NCBI GenBank assembly: GCA_947259115.1
Contig: CAMYKS010000005.1
Span: forward strand, 64,410 to 128,409
From: an uncultured Desulfobulbaceae bacterium
Lineage (GTDB): Bacteria > Desulfobacterota > Desulfobulbia > Desulfobulbales > BM004
DNA: 64,000 nt
Reading direction: 5' to 3'
The notes under the pieces were generated by a model that worked only from the letters and a program-made list of their open reading frames with translations, was not told where the DNA came from and made no database searches. The number at the start of each line of letters is the position of its first letter. The stretch's first letter is position 1. Below, piece by piece: positions 45,633 through 55,262 of the stretch. A program made the position numbers and the translations under genes.

Positions 45633-46151
45633 TTATAAAACCCGACGGGCGGTCCAGTAGGCTCCTCGCCAATAATCGTTGCTGAGGTGGGAGACCATCA
45701 CTCCCTGACTTACAGAGGCATGAGCAAACTCGCCACTTCCTAAGTATATTCCCACATGCCGGGTCTTATATGGAGGACGGAAAAAGACAAGATCGCCGGG
45801 CTGCAGTTGATCTTGAACAATTGAAACCCCGGCTTTGACTTGAGCTTTTGTGGTTCTGGGCAACCGGACAGCGAAAAGATCACGGTACGCAGTCATAACA
45901 AAGCCGGAACAGTCTACGCCGTTTCGACTGGTACCGCCAATTTTATATGGTGTACCATACCAGTCATTGGTGAAGAGGCGAAAACGCTGTTCAACTGAAA
46001 TTTTTTGTGAACTGGGTTGATGATATTGGGCTTTTTGGGTGCTATGGTTGCCGGGCGAGCAGCTGGAGATATTAACAGTTAATGCAATAACAAGAAGTAT
46101 TTTGCAAAAGTTATGCTGCAAAAGACGATATAATAAATTGAATAACGTCAT
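45633..46151 (-). CDS. NlpC/P60 family peptidoglycan hydrolase lipoprotein
   Basis: A 172-residue exported lipoprotein: signal and lipobox ISSC (Cys about 31), a Gln/Ser linker, then the NlpC/P60 cysteine peptidase domain with catalytic Cys in VDCSGFV, His in HVGIYLG and a third polar residue in EFAHAS. The family cleaves D-Glu-diaminopimelate bonds in cell-wall peptides. At this length it is a minimal Spr/NlpC-type enzyme. No neighbour is obviously linked. Confidence 0.92.
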   Translation of the reverse strand: MTLFNLLYRLLQHNFCKILLVIALTVNISSCSPGNHSTQKAQYHQPSSQKISVEQRFRLFTNDWYGTPYKIGGTSRNGVDCSGFVMTAYRDLFAVRLPRTTKAQVKAGVSIVQDQLQPGDLVFFRPPYKTRHVGIYLGSGEFAHASVSQGVMVSHLSNDYWRGAYWTARRVL

Positions 46152-46357
46152 AAAAAATCCCTTTATTCCCCGCTCCCCAAAGGACCTTCTGGCCCTCAGG
46201 GGCCGACTATTTCATTCTATCCTGACAAACTGTTAGCTGGCTGCCGCTGCTCATAAATAATACAATGATTACAACCAGATTTCCACAATATCTTCGACTT
46301 TCAGCATAGAGAGCAAGTCTCCTTTTAAATCTACAGGTAAAAATCTTACTTAAGAGA

Positions 46358-47521
46358 TCAATCGGACTGGTTGGCAGAAGTTGTCCTCCTCTGATAGGAC
46401 TTGCCAGGCAGTGACACTACCAACCCTTTTAGTTCGAGGAGCAGCAGCAGCTCATTTACTTTCTGGGGTGTCAAACCGCTCTGCCTCACTATCTCATCAA
46501 TTGTCCGTGGATACACTTCAAGACATTTGAATAGCACGGCTTCTTCCTTATTCAATTGTTCAAAAGGGTCCAGTTCTGTATCATCATGGACAGTGCCCTC
46601 TTCATACCTTTGAAGCCCTGCATAGGATAACTCTTCGACAATATCATTTACGCTGTGAACCAGCTTTGCCCCCTGCTGCAAAAGGGTATGGGTGCCTGCG
46701 CTTTTCACGGAATCGATGCGGCCCGGAACCGCAAAAACCTCCCTGCCCTGCTCCAGAGCATGGCTTGCTGTAATCAAAGAACCGGAACGATTTGCAGCCT
46801 CCACAACTACAACACCGAGAGACAGACCGCTGATGATCCTGTTGCGGGCTGGAAAACGAAAATTGTCCGGCATGGTACCCAGCGGATACTCACTGATCAC
46901 TGCCCCTGTGGAAGCAATTTCCCTGTACAGCTTATGGTTACTCGGTGGATAGATGACATCAAGGCCGCATCCCAGCACCGCAATTGTCCTTCCTGCTGCT
47001 GCCAATGCACCCATATGGGCGGCGGTATCAATGCCCAAGGCCATACCGCTTATAATGGCGATCCCCTGCCTTGCCAGGCTCTTTGCCATCTGTTCGGCAA
47101 TGCTTCTGCCATAATGTGTGGCTGCACGTGAACCAACGATGCCTACCCCTCTGCAGTTCAGCAGTTCAGGGTTTCCCAACACATACAGCACTATCGGCGG
47201 GTCATGGATATTCTGCAGCAGCGGAGGATAGCGAGGATCGTTATTGGCAATAATCGTAATATTTTGTTCAGCAGCCTGTTCGATTTCCTTGCCGGCCAAC
47301 TCATGGAGTTTTTTTCTCCCCACATCGCTTAAAGCGTCCAGACTATCTCTGCGCAGACGGCATACTGCTTTGATATCGAAAACACTTGCGGAGAATACAG
47401 CCCCCGGACTGCCGAAATGAGCCACCAGTTTATTGCATGTAACCGGACCCATGCCGGGAATCAGGTGCAGAGAAAGCCAGGATTGCAGGTTCTTGCCTAT
47501 CACCTCAGTTATCCCCGACAT
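46358..47521 (-). CDS. dprA: DNA processing protein DprA
   Basis: A 387-residue protein with a helical SAM-like N-terminus (HLIPGMGPVTCNKLVAHFG), the Rossmann-like DprA core (GIVGSRAATHYGRSIAEQ, IISGMALGIDTAAHMGAL, AVLGCGLDVIYPP, SEYPLGTMPDNFRFPARNRIISG, VVVEAANRSGSLITASHALEQ, FAVPG) and a C-terminal winged-helix domain. It loads RecA onto incoming single-stranded DNA in transformation, but is kept in many non-competent bacteria. Its start overlaps the end of dnaG by 17 bases, so the two genes are translationally linked. Confidence 0.96.
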   Translation of the reverse strand: MSGITEVIGKNLQSWLSLHLIPGMGPVTCNKLVAHFGSPGAVFSASVFDIKAVCRLRRDSLDALSDVGRKKLHELAGKEIEQAAEQNITIIANNDPRYPPLLQNIHDPPIVLYVLGNPELLNCRGVGIVGSRAATHYGRSIAEQMAKSLARQGIAIISGMALGIDTAAHMGALAAAGRTIAVLGCGLDVIYPPSNHKLYREIASTGAVISEYPLGTMPDNFRFPARNRIISGLSLGVVVVEAANRSGSLITASHALEQGREVFAVPGRIDSVKSAGTHTLLQQGAKLVHSVNDIVEELSYAGLQRYEEGTVHDDTELDPFEQLNKEEAVLFKCLEVYPRTIDEIVRQSGLTPQKVNELLLLLELKGLVVSLPGKSYQRRTTSANQSD

Positions 47522-49340
47522 TCATGGAGGCCAGATATTTATTGAGTTCGGCTTTTCTGAGCAACAACTCTTCGAGCAGTTTCTGGTCCTTATTTTGCTG
47601 AGCGCTTTGTATGTCCTGGCTCAACTGCTGGATCTCTTTCTTAAAGCGATAGCGATGGAGCCAGACTAGCATCTCCTCTGCCATATTCTCCGCCAACTCT
47701 TCCTGATCATATTGCCTGACAAACTGCGAAGAGATGAGGAGGCGGGAAACATAGGAGCGCTCAGGCCCCTCTGGAAGATTTTCCATGAGTTGCTCAGGGC
47801 CGGTCACCTTATTTTGAGCCGCCAGTTTCTTTAAGGCATCTAGTATACTGCTGGCCTGATTTTCAACCAGTATCTCCTCTATGCCGGCCTCAAGAAACCG
47901 TTTCAGGTAACGGGGATAAAAAATCAGGAACTCCAGCAACTGTGCCTGTTTTCTGGGAAGCCGGGCAGTGGTCCTGGATGAAGTTTCATTTATGCGGTCA
48001 ACACTCAGCCCAGCGGGGGAGCGCCTCTGGCTTTTTTTCCTTGATACCGCCCTAAATCCCTGCATAACCTGGTCGGCATCAAGGCCCAGCTTACTGCTGA
48101 ATTCCGAAATGAGTACCGACTGCTGCAATGGGCTGCTTCCCGCGGCCTGGATAAGCGGCTCCAACTCTTCGAGGATTTTACCCTTGCCCGTCATGCTGGT
48201 GCCATGCCTGTCTTTAAGATGCTCAAAGGCAAATTCCAGAACAGGAAGAGCACCTGCCAGACATTTTTCCAACCCCTCCTTGCCATGCGCCCTGATATAG
48301 GTATCAGGATCATGCTGGGCCGGAAGCAGGGCCACTCTGGCTGCAACCTGCTCGGCGAGAAACAGGGGCACTGACCGCATGGCTGCCTTAACACCTGCCT
48401 CGTCACCGTCAAAAAGCAGGATAACTTCATCTGCGTAGCCTTTCAAAAGCCTGATCTGGGGCTGGGTTAAGGCTGTACCAAGGGGCGCCACGACATTATC
48501 AACGCCGTAAGAGGCCAGTGCCAGCAGATCAAAATTACCTTCAACCATAACCGCCTCTCTTTTCTTGCGGATAGCATCTCTATGCTGAAAAAGGCCGAAC
48601 AGCATACGGCTTTTATCAAAGATTAGTGTTTCCGGAGTATTAAGATATTTCGGCTCCCCCTCTCCCAGGATCCTGCCCCCAAAACCGACCACTCTGCCGG
48701 TCAATTCAAAAATAGGAAACAGGACCCTGTCTCTGAAACGGTCATAGAACCCTCCCTTTTCTTTTCTGACAAGCAAACCTGCCCCTTCTGCCTCGGCCAG
48801 GGTAATTGATGACTTTGCCACCTTGTTGCTTAAAAAATCCCAGCCGCCAGGGGCATATCCCAGTTCAAACCTGGTGATCATGTCCTGGGTTATTTCCCTT
48901 TTTTGCAGGTAAGCGCGCGCCTGTTCCCCGCCGGCATGGCTCAGCAGATATTCATGGTACATGCGTGCTGCTCTCTCATTTGCGTCAAAAAGCTTCTGTC
49001 GCTTTTCCGCCTTACCCTGGTCTTCTGAAGTAAATTTCCTTTCCGGCAGAGATATCTGGTAACGCTGGGCCAGTTGCTCCAGGGTTTCGGGAAAGGTGAG
49101 GTTATAATATTTCATCATGAAACTGAAGACATCCCCCCCCTCACCGCAGCCGAAACAATGGAAAGACTGGCGCGCCGGGTTGACCATGAAGGATGGCGTT
49201 TTCTCAGCATGGAAAGGACAAAGTCCCTTCATGTTGGCTCCAGCCCGTTTAAGGGAAACGCACTCGCCTATGATATCAGTTATCTGGGCCGCGTCTTTTA
49301 CGCGCTGCACCGCATCTTTTTGCTCGAATGAGGAGGTCAT
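47505..49340 (-). CDS. dnaG: DNA primase DnaG
   Basis: A 611-residue primase from ATG 49340 (a GTG at 49370 would add ten residues). The CHC2 zinc ribbon is CPFHAEKTPSF...FHCFGCGEGGD. The TOPRIM catalytic core follows (AVMVEGNFDLLALASYGVDNVVAPLG, LLFDGDEAG), and a C-terminal helicase-binding domain rich in helices. It makes the RNA primers for replication. It heads a minus-strand pair with dprA. The usual partner rpoD is not here. Confidence 0.97.
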   Translation of the reverse strand: MTSSFEQKDAVQRVKDAAQITDIIGECVSLKRAGANMKGLCPFHAEKTPSFMVNPARQSFHCFGCGEGGDVFSFMMKYYNLTFPETLEQLAQRYQISLPERKFTSEDQGKAEKRQKLFDANERAARMYHEYLLSHAGGEQARAYLQKREITQDMITRFELGYAPGGWDFLSNKVAKSSITLAEAEGAGLLVRKEKGGFYDRFRDRVLFPIFELTGRVVGFGGRILGEGEPKYLNTPETLIFDKSRMLFGLFQHRDAIRKKREAVMVEGNFDLLALASYGVDNVVAPLGTALTQPQIRLLKGYADEVILLFDGDEAGVKAAMRSVPLFLAEQVAARVALLPAQHDPDTYIRAHGKEGLEKCLAGALPVLEFAFEHLKDRHGTSMTGKGKILEELEPLIQAAGSSPLQQSVLISEFSSKLGLDADQVMQGFRAVSRKKSQRRSPAGLSVDRINETSSRTTARLPRKQAQLLEFLIFYPRYLKRFLEAGIEEILVENQASSILDALKKLAAQNKVTGPEQLMENLPEGPERSYVSRLLISSQFVRQYDQEELAENMAEEMLVWLHRYRFKKEIQQLSQDIQSAQQNKDQKLLEELLLRKAELNKYLASMNVGDN

Positions 49341-49625
49341 AACATGTTGATAGTGAACATATACTTTCACTGTGTCAAGATAAATTGTAGCCCTGGATCA
49401 GTCTTTTTAGCGTTTCCTCCCAAATCCCCTTTTTATCCCAGCCTGCAGACGGATTTTATCTATTATATACAAAAATCCGATCACAAAAAAATATTGCCGT
49501 AATAAATTGCTGGTGTACTGTTCCATGCTATAATGAGATACTGAAATTATGCCTGATTTTGCGATAATTACTTCCAGGCAGCTCTCGAACAATAAGACAC
49601 GGCAAAAGGAACTATATTAAAATCC

Positions 49626-50348
49626 ATGAAGCCCAACGTTGAAGATATTCTGGCCGTTGAACTCAAGCGGGAAATCGCCGAACGATATTTCGGTTTTCGC
49701 AAAATGATCGAGGAGGACAACTTAGACCTGACTGAGAAAATGAAGTATCAGCTCTCAATACTTGAAAAAAGAATAAGCTATGAACTGATCCGCATCTATA
49801 TTCTGCTCAAGGAGGATAACCTGATCCATGAATTCATGGAACTCACCGGTTGGGAGGAAAAACTTTTTTATGACCCCTACATTGCCGAATCTCCCACCAT
49901 CAGGAAAAAGGTGTTCAAGGGCATTAAAATAAGGGGACTGACCAAGGCGGGCCGCTTTAAAAACCTGGTCTTTGACTCCTATGACAGGCTGGTTGCGCAC
50001 GTGGAACACTACCGGGAAAACCTGGAGGAAATAGAAACGAGCCTTGAAACGATCAAGGCTGAAATTGATCTGTTTTACCGGAAAAACGATATCGGCAATA
50101 TCATGGGATTTCTGCGGGCCATTGATGGAGAGGGTAGTGCAGACAGCATGGGCGTAACACCTGAAGCGGGTTCGGTTGAGAGCTTTGAGCATAAAATGCG
50201 CCTTGAAAAACCGCCTCCAATTGACCCGGAACTTATCACCATTCCTCCCCTGGTCCCCCTTCCCACCATAAGCAAAAATTTAAAAAAGCTTGCCGATAAG
50301 GCCTATAAACTTCAGGGTGGGAAATTTCTCGCCGAAATAACAACATGA
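49626..50348 (+). CDS. Hypothetical protein coupled to a cation antiporter
   Basis: A 240-residue soluble protein, mostly helical with many charged residues (ELKREIAERYFGFRKMIEEDN, EHYRENLEEIETSLETIKAEI) and a Pro-rich stretch near the C-terminus (PPPIDPELITIPPLVPLPT). There is no signal peptide or membrane segment. I do not recognise the family. The stop overlaps the start of the antiporter gene by four bases (ATGA), so the two are co-translated and may work together. It diverges from dnaG. Confidence 0.6.
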   Translation: MKPNVEDILAVELKREIAERYFGFRKMIEEDNLDLTEKMKYQLSILEKRISYELIRIYILLKEDNLIHEFMELTGWEEKLFYDPYIAESPTIRKKVFKGIKIRGLTKAGRFKNLVFDSYDRLVAHVEHYRENLEEIETSLETIKAEIDLFYRKNDIGNIMGFLRAIDGEGSADSMGVTPEAGSVESFEHKMRLEKPPPIDPELITIPPLVPLPTISKNLKKLADKAYKLQGGKFLAEITT

Positions 50349-51313
50349 ATTTTGCACCCAACTATTCTTCCATGCATCTCTCCTGGGCCGCTCTTGCCGG
50401 TGGCCTGATTCTGCTGACTACCGGAGGGGAATTTCTTGTATCCGGAGCGGCAAAACTTGCCAAGAAGCTTGGCATGAGCTCACTGCTTATCGGCCTGACG
50501 GTTGTAGCGTTCGGCACATCCATGCCTGAACTTTTTGTCGGCCTCATTGCTCTTTTCCAAGGCCATCCGGATATCCTTACGGGCAATGTCATTGGCAGCA
50601 ATATTGCCAATATCGGTCTCATACTCGGCATTTGCGCCCTCATTGTTCCTCTGCCTGTCTCATTCAAATCAGTTTCCCTTGAGCTCTATACCGTGATGGC
50701 GGCAACCATTGTTGTTTTCCTGGCAGCATGGCACGGCATCTTTCCGAGACTTCTCGGCTTCATTTTTTTCTTATCTCTCATCTTCTATACTGCCAAAGGC
50801 TTACTGCAGGCAGTAAGAAGTAATAAAAGGTTGAAAGCAATCAGACCCGGGTCTGAAAAGACAGAAAAGTACCCCCTGCCTCTCAGTATAATTTTGACAC
50901 TAATCGGCCTTGGCTGCCTACCGTTCGGCTCCAACTTTTTCATCAAAGGGGCTGTTGACGTGGCCAGACATTTCGGCTTGAGTGAACTTGTTATCGGCCT
51001 GACGCTGGCTGCGGTGGGCACCTCACTACCGGAACTGGCCTCATGCCTTGCAGCCATCCGTCAGCGGCAGACAGAAATTCTTGTGGGTAATATAATCGGC
51101 AGCAATCTCTTCAATCTTCTCATGGTACTTGGCGTCTGCGGAATGCTTGTACCCTATCCCATGCCCTCCAACCTGCTCACGAGGGACATTCCCGTCATGT
51201 TCAGCTTTTCAGCAGTTCTTCTGCCGATCCTTGCGGTGCAGCATGGTCTCAGCCGCCTGCATGGCCTTATTCTCTTGATGGCTTATATTGGCTATCTCTT
51301 TATTCTTCAATAA
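50345..51313 (+). CDS. Calcium/sodium (cation) antiporter, CaCA family
   Basis: A 322-residue membrane protein with the internal duplication of the Ca2+/cation antiporters. The first copy has LVVAFGTSMPEL with GNVIGSNIANIG, and the second has LAAVGTSLPEL with GNIIGSNLFNLL. These alpha-1 and alpha-2 repeats hold the acidic residues (E in SMPEL and SLPEL) and the N-rich helix of the ion site. It exchanges Ca2+ or another divalent ion for Na+ or H+. It resembles the bacterial YrbG/NCX form with ten helices. A bidirectional terminator follows. Confidence 0.93.
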   Translation: MNFAPNYSSMHLSWAALAGGLILLTTGGEFLVSGAAKLAKKLGMSSLLIGLTVVAFGTSMPELFVGLIALFQGHPDILTGNVIGSNIANIGLILGICALIVPLPVSFKSVSLELYTVMAATIVVFLAAWHGIFPRLLGFIFFLSLIFYTAKGLLQAVRSNKRLKAIRPGSEKTEKYPLPLSIILTLIGLGCLPFGSNFFIKGAVDVARHFGLSELVIGLTLAAVGTSLPELASCLAAIRQRQTEILVGNIIGSNLFNLLMVLGVCGMLVPYPMPSNLLTRDIPVMFSFSAVLLPILAVQHGLSRLHGLILLMAYIGYLFILQ

Positions 51314-51422
51314 GACTCTGTGCAGTTTTACCCTAAGCAACCACCTTGCTTGTATTATTTATATTAATACTTATACTAATACCTGAAGACAAGTAATACT
51401 TCATTTCTTCTCCTCATTATAT

Positions 51423-51456
51423 AAAAAGGACAGCACATCAAGTTGCTGTCCTTTTT
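51423..51456. terminator. Bidirectional terminator
   Basis: AAAAAGGACAGCA and TGCTGTCCTTTTT form a stem with A and T tracts on both sides. It lies between the antiporter gene and the convergent FecR-like gene, which ends 25 bases away, so it can end both transcripts. Confidence 0.92.
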
Positions 51457-51480
51457 AGTTTTATGTGTTCTTTCTGTTGT

Positions 51481-53529
51481 CTATTTACTGTTTAAATAGA
51501 CGGGCTGGTTGCTTGAGGCTGTGCTAAAACTGCGGCCTGTTCTCTGTCTGTTTCCCTGCTGTTTTCGAGCCCTAAGAGTCACATCCTTCTGCCCGCTGCC
51601 TTTTTGTTTCTCCTTGTGGACCTCTTTTGGTGCTTCTTTTCCAGTATGTTTTCTGTCCCTCTTTTTATAAATCCCCTTGACCCGGTCATGATTTTTTTGC
51701 ACCTGTCGTTGCGTTGTAACTGATTTTTGCACTACCTTTTTTCCTTTTTGGGGTCTACTCTGTTCCACTGCAGCAGCTTTATTGCCCGGCCCCGAATTGC
51801 CCACGGTTCTGTTTTGTGCTAAAGCCTGCCCGGGCCCGTTTTTTCTTCTCATTCTTTTTGACACAATATCAGAGGATCCACGGGGGTTTTTATGCCCAAT
51901 ATTGCGGCTTTTCTCACCTCTTTTTTCCTGGCTTGCAACCTTTGTCGCGTGGGCCAAATGTGCAGATTTGCCAACCCTTTTTTGGGCGCTTTCTTTGCTT
52001 TTAGGTGCCCTGCTTTTTTCCCTTGTGCCTGTATGTTCATTTGCGGCCGTTTGCCGATTGTTGTAATCGACTCTTTTCTTTTGGCCTCTATAATGCAGCT
52101 GGTCTAATGATTCATCTTTCCTTGTCTGTTTTTTAAACCTTGCAACCTCCCTGTTCTTTGTTGTTTTATATTCTGAACGAACCGAGGGACTGCTTTTTGC
52201 TTTGCCTCCTCCGGTGACTCTTGGGGCATGGTGCCTGTTCTTTTGTTCTGTCACCGCAGGTACTGCTCTATAATTATTGACAATTATCGTTTTATCAATA
52301 TTCTGAATCCGCACAGTATTGTAGCTGTTTAATGCCCCGGATTTTCCCCTGTGGTGAAAGTGACGTTTTGGTATAATGACAGCATGGTCAACATACCTAT
52401 GATGTGAAAGATTTCTCTTGATACTGAAACCGGCTCCTCCCCAATGCACTACACTCCTGGGTCCCCACCTGCGATGGCCATAATAAGTTTCCCACGGAGC
52501 TAAAGGCAGCCAGCCGACATGACTGCTGTGAGAAATCCAGCGCACCCGCCCAGGGTGCCAATGGGGCCTGTATGCCCTGCCAAAGACAATATTAAACCCG
52601 ATAGCAGTTACACCTGGAACCTGCGCCACATGGACATAGGGTGTCCACATCCAGGCACCATGCTTGTGGATCCAGTGCCCGTGGTGGTGGGTGGCCCAGC
52701 CCCAGGAATTATGGTCGATCCAGACAGGCCCGCCCTGCCAGTCATACCAGGAGCCTGTTGTGTACGGGGCCCACCCGACAGCCACACGGCGCGGTTGCCA
52801 GGCCCAGTAATTATAACCACGGTAATAGATTCTGCGCCAGCTCCCGTTTGCTTCCAGAACATGGGCGTATTGCTGCATGGTTTCCGGCAGATATGCCGAG
52901 CGTACCAATTGGTTTTTAGTCCGGACTTCTTCTCTGCCGGCACACCACCTGTCCCACCTTCTGTCAATGGAACCGGATCCCGCAGTTATGGAATTTTCAT
53001 GAAATTCCAAACTGGTGGAGCCAGATATGACCTCCAGCTTTTCAACGCCATTGCCCTGTGACTGAAAAGTTGCCTCACCCTGCACAGCCGACACAACAAC
53101 TGAATTCCCTTCCACCTGAATATCTACAATACTTTCCGGCCCAACTACGACTCTGCCCCTTACTGTTTCTATCACCATACTTCCTGCTGTACCCAGGTTA
53201 TAAAATCTGGCCAGCCCTTTTTGCAGAACAAATCCGGATACATCCTCCTCCAGGTTCAGGATTTCGACCTCAGCATTTTCATCAAGCCGCAGCAGCATAT
53301 TGTTTGGGAAGGAAATTTCCGCCCTGCTGTCGTTCCCTGATGCCAGAGCATCGTGACTTCCAGCCGGAGATTCCGCAAAAGTTTCAACCCAGCTTTTATC
53401 AACATCCATATAGCGGTAGATTTGCCCTTCCGTGTAAGCTATACGACCGATGATTATTGTCCCAAATGCTGTGCTTCCCAGGCACAGGACGGAAAACAAA
53501 ATCAAGACACATAAAAAATGTTTCTTCAT
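51481..53529 (-). CDS. Secreted FecR-domain and DUF6600 protein
   Basis: 682 residues with an N-terminal signal peptide (MKKHFLCVLILFSVLCLGSTAFG). The FecR-like beta-domain runs to about residue 190 (YTEGQIYRY, EISFPNNMLLRLDENAEVEI, GRVVVGPES, VSAVQGEATF). A Trp/His/Tyr-rich DUF6600 region follows, with repeated W-x-P and G-W motifs (YNYWAWQPRRVAVGWAPY, SWGWATHHHGHW). The last 270 residues are basic, Lys/Arg/Gln-rich and disordered. It could bind anionic polymer or DNA outside the cell; the function is unknown. Confidence 0.8.
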   Translation of the reverse strand: MKKHFLCVLILFSVLCLGSTAFGTIIIGRIAYTEGQIYRYMDVDKSWVETFAESPAGSHDALASGNDSRAEISFPNNMLLRLDENAEVEILNLEEDVSGFVLQKGLARFYNLGTAGSMVIETVRGRVVVGPESIVDIQVEGNSVVVSAVQGEATFQSQGNGVEKLEVISGSTSLEFHENSITAGSGSIDRRWDRWCAGREEVRTKNQLVRSAYLPETMQQYAHVLEANGSWRRIYYRGYNYWAWQPRRVAVGWAPYTTGSWYDWQGGPVWIDHNSWGWATHHHGHWIHKHGAWMWTPYVHVAQVPGVTAIGFNIVFGRAYRPHWHPGRVRWISHSSHVGWLPLAPWETYYGHRRWGPRSVVHWGGAGFSIKRNLSHHRYVDHAVIIPKRHFHHRGKSGALNSYNTVRIQNIDKTIIVNNYRAVPAVTEQKNRHHAPRVTGGGKAKSSPSVRSEYKTTKNREVARFKKQTRKDESLDQLHYRGQKKRVDYNNRQTAANEHTGTREKSRAPKSKESAQKRVGKSAHLAHATKVASQEKRGEKSRNIGHKNPRGSSDIVSKRMRRKNGPGQALAQNRTVGNSGPGNKAAAVEQSRPQKGKKVVQKSVTTQRQVQKNHDRVKGIYKKRDRKHTGKEAPKEVHKEKQKGSGQKDVTLRARKQQGNRQRTGRSFSTASSNQPVYLNSK

Positions 53530-53815
53530 GGCAGCACCTGTCCTTTCAGTAACTGTAAAGTTAAATTTCGTTGCTCTTTATCTATGAGACCTGTGCGGGC
53601 TGGATTTTGTTTACATGATAAGCGCTGAATCCACCTGTTTTGCATAGACATCGGGCCTATTGGCGCAAGATGTCTGGTGGGGAAAACTACCACGGAGCAC
53701 GGCAAACAACTGTTATGGCATTCTTACAGTTTTTTTCTGGCCATTTGCCCCTCTTTTTCATATATACTTTTCCAGGCAGAATAATTCGTAATATACATTC
53801 CAAAAAGGTCTACAC

Positions 53816-54013
53816 ATGAAATCACCTGACGATATCTGGGGAGAAATGGGGGCGTTGCCTGGGGAAGAGCTCATGCACGTGCTGACAAAGCTTTTTACTC
53901 TCTATGAGGACAGGCTGAAAGCAAGACCCGATGACCGGGACGCCATTAATTTCTTCAGAAATCTTGATAATGCAATCAGTCCCACCAGTCAGTGCAACTT
54001 GAACAGACGCTAG
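53816..54013 (+). CDS. Small hypothetical protein
   Basis: A 65-residue soluble protein (MKSPDDIWGEMGALPGEELM, HVLTKLFTLYEDRLKARP). AAAGG lies upstream of the ATG. Its stop is only 3 bases before the Fe-S/DUF3786 gene, so it probably belongs to that operon. No motif is recognised; a helix-loop-helix looks likely. Confidence 0.6.
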   Translation: MKSPDDIWGEMGALPGEELMHVLTKLFTLYEDRLKARPDDRDAINFFRNLDNAISPTSQCNLNRR

Positions 54014-54016
54014 GAC

Positions 54017-54820
54017 ATGGGAAAGATCACCAGCCCTTTTGAGATTTACAAAGTACTGCCACAGACAAACTGCAGGGAATGCGCCCTGCCAAACTGCCTG
54101 GCCTTTTCAGCCGCAGTTATCAAGGGCCATAAACAGCTGAGCGACTGTCCTTACATCAAAGCTGCAGACAATGAAAATCTGGCAAGCCGCATTGGCATAA
54201 GGCAAGACTTTAATCGCGCCAGGGGCGAAGACCTTGATATCCTGAAAAAAAAGGTCGGCACCATTGATTTTTCTTCAAAAGCGGATCAACTTGGTGCTGA
54301 ATTAGTTTCCGGCAAGCTTGTCATCAAGAGTCTGGGCAAAGATTTTTTTGTTGACAGCAAAGGCAACGTCACATCAGAGTGCCACACCCATGTCTGGATG
54401 ACTGTGCCGCTTTTAAGCTATATTATCCACAGCAGCGGCGGGACCACTTCAGGCAGATGGGTACCTTTTCGTGAACTTAAGGATGGTTCCCCCATGAATC
54501 CTCTTTTCGTGCAGCGCGGGGAAAAACCCCTGAAAAAACTGATCGACAGCAATAGTGAACTGCTTGAGGATCTGCTCAGCATGTTCAGTGGTGCAAGAGC
54601 GGACAACAACCTGTTTTCCTCCGACATAGCACTTTCCCTTTACCCATTACCGAAAGTGCCGATACTTATCTGCTACTGGAACCGGGAAGGCGACATGGAT
54701 TCTGACCTCAATATTTTTTTCGATGCATCGGCGGAGAAGCACCTGAAGGTTGAATCGTTATTCTCACTGGGCGTCGGGCTGGTCATGATGTTTGAGAAGA
54801 TTGCCCAAAAACACAGATGA
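54017..54820 (+). CDS. Fe-S domain protein with DUF3786
   Basis: A 267-residue protein. The N-terminus carries the four-Cys motif CRECALPNC with a later DCPYI cysteine, like the 4Fe-4S domain at the N-terminus of corrinoid/iron-sulfur proteins of the acetyl-CoA pathway. Residues about 90-260 are DUF3786 (FVDSKGNVTSECHTHVWMTVP, LSLYPLPKVPILICYW, IFFDASAEKHLKVESLF). The relative at 23487-24098 lacks the Fe-S part. It may have a redox or activation role with a corrinoid enzyme; no such enzyme is visible here. Confidence 0.8.
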   Translation: MGKITSPFEIYKVLPQTNCRECALPNCLAFSAAVIKGHKQLSDCPYIKAADNENLASRIGIRQDFNRARGEDLDILKKKVGTIDFSSKADQLGAELVSGKLVIKSLGKDFFVDSKGNVTSECHTHVWMTVPLLSYIIHSSGGTTSGRWVPFRELKDGSPMNPLFVQRGEKPLKKLIDSNSELLEDLLSMFSGARADNNLFSSDIALSLYPLPKVPILICYWNREGDMDSDLNIFFDASAEKHLKVESLFSLGVGLVMMFEKIAQKHR

Positions 54821-55245
54821 AAAGAGATTTCATGCCTAATGTTTTCACATACGGCTCGCTTATGTTCGACCCTGTCTGGTCAAGGATTGTTGCCGGCAGC
54901 TATGACAGATGCGATGCCATCCTGCAGGGCTATGAAAGGAAAGGAGTCAGGGGTGAAGTATACCCTGTGGTTGTGCCTTCCTCAGAGCACTCCCAGGTGC
55001 GGGGCGTCGTCTACATTGGAGTCTTGTCATCCGACCTGAGGAGGCTGGATCAGTTTGAAGGGGAGTATTATTTCAGAAAGACGCTGCTGGTTGCTACTGA
55101 GGAAGGTGCACTTTCTGCAGAGGTCTACATCCTGAAGGAGGAGTATTATGCAGTTATATCACCAGAAGAGTGGGACCCCGTCCAATTCAGCACAACAGGT
55201 ATACATTACTTTATGCACCATTATATGAAAACCGAAGAACAATAA
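54817..55245 (+). CDS. Gamma-glutamylcyclotransferase/AIG2-like protein
   Basis: A 142-residue protein with the AIG2/GGCT beta-barrel signature: NVFTYGSLMFDPVW near the start, GYERKGVRGEVYPVV, GVVYIGVLSSDLRRLDQFEGEYYFR and a catalytic-type Glu in that last segment. Such enzymes release 5-oxoproline from gamma-glutamyl peptides or amines. The start overlaps the preceding stop (ATGA); an internal ATG at 54832 (MPNVFTYGS) is also possible. Confidence 0.82.
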   Translation: MKRDFMPNVFTYGSLMFDPVWSRIVAGSYDRCDAILQGYERKGVRGEVYPVVVPSSEHSQVRGVVYIGVLSSDLRRLDQFEGEYYFRKTLLVATEEGALSAEVYILKEEYYAVISPEEWDPVQFSTTGIHYFMHHYMKTEEQ

Positions 55246-55262
55246 CAAGGAGGAGAACAGCG

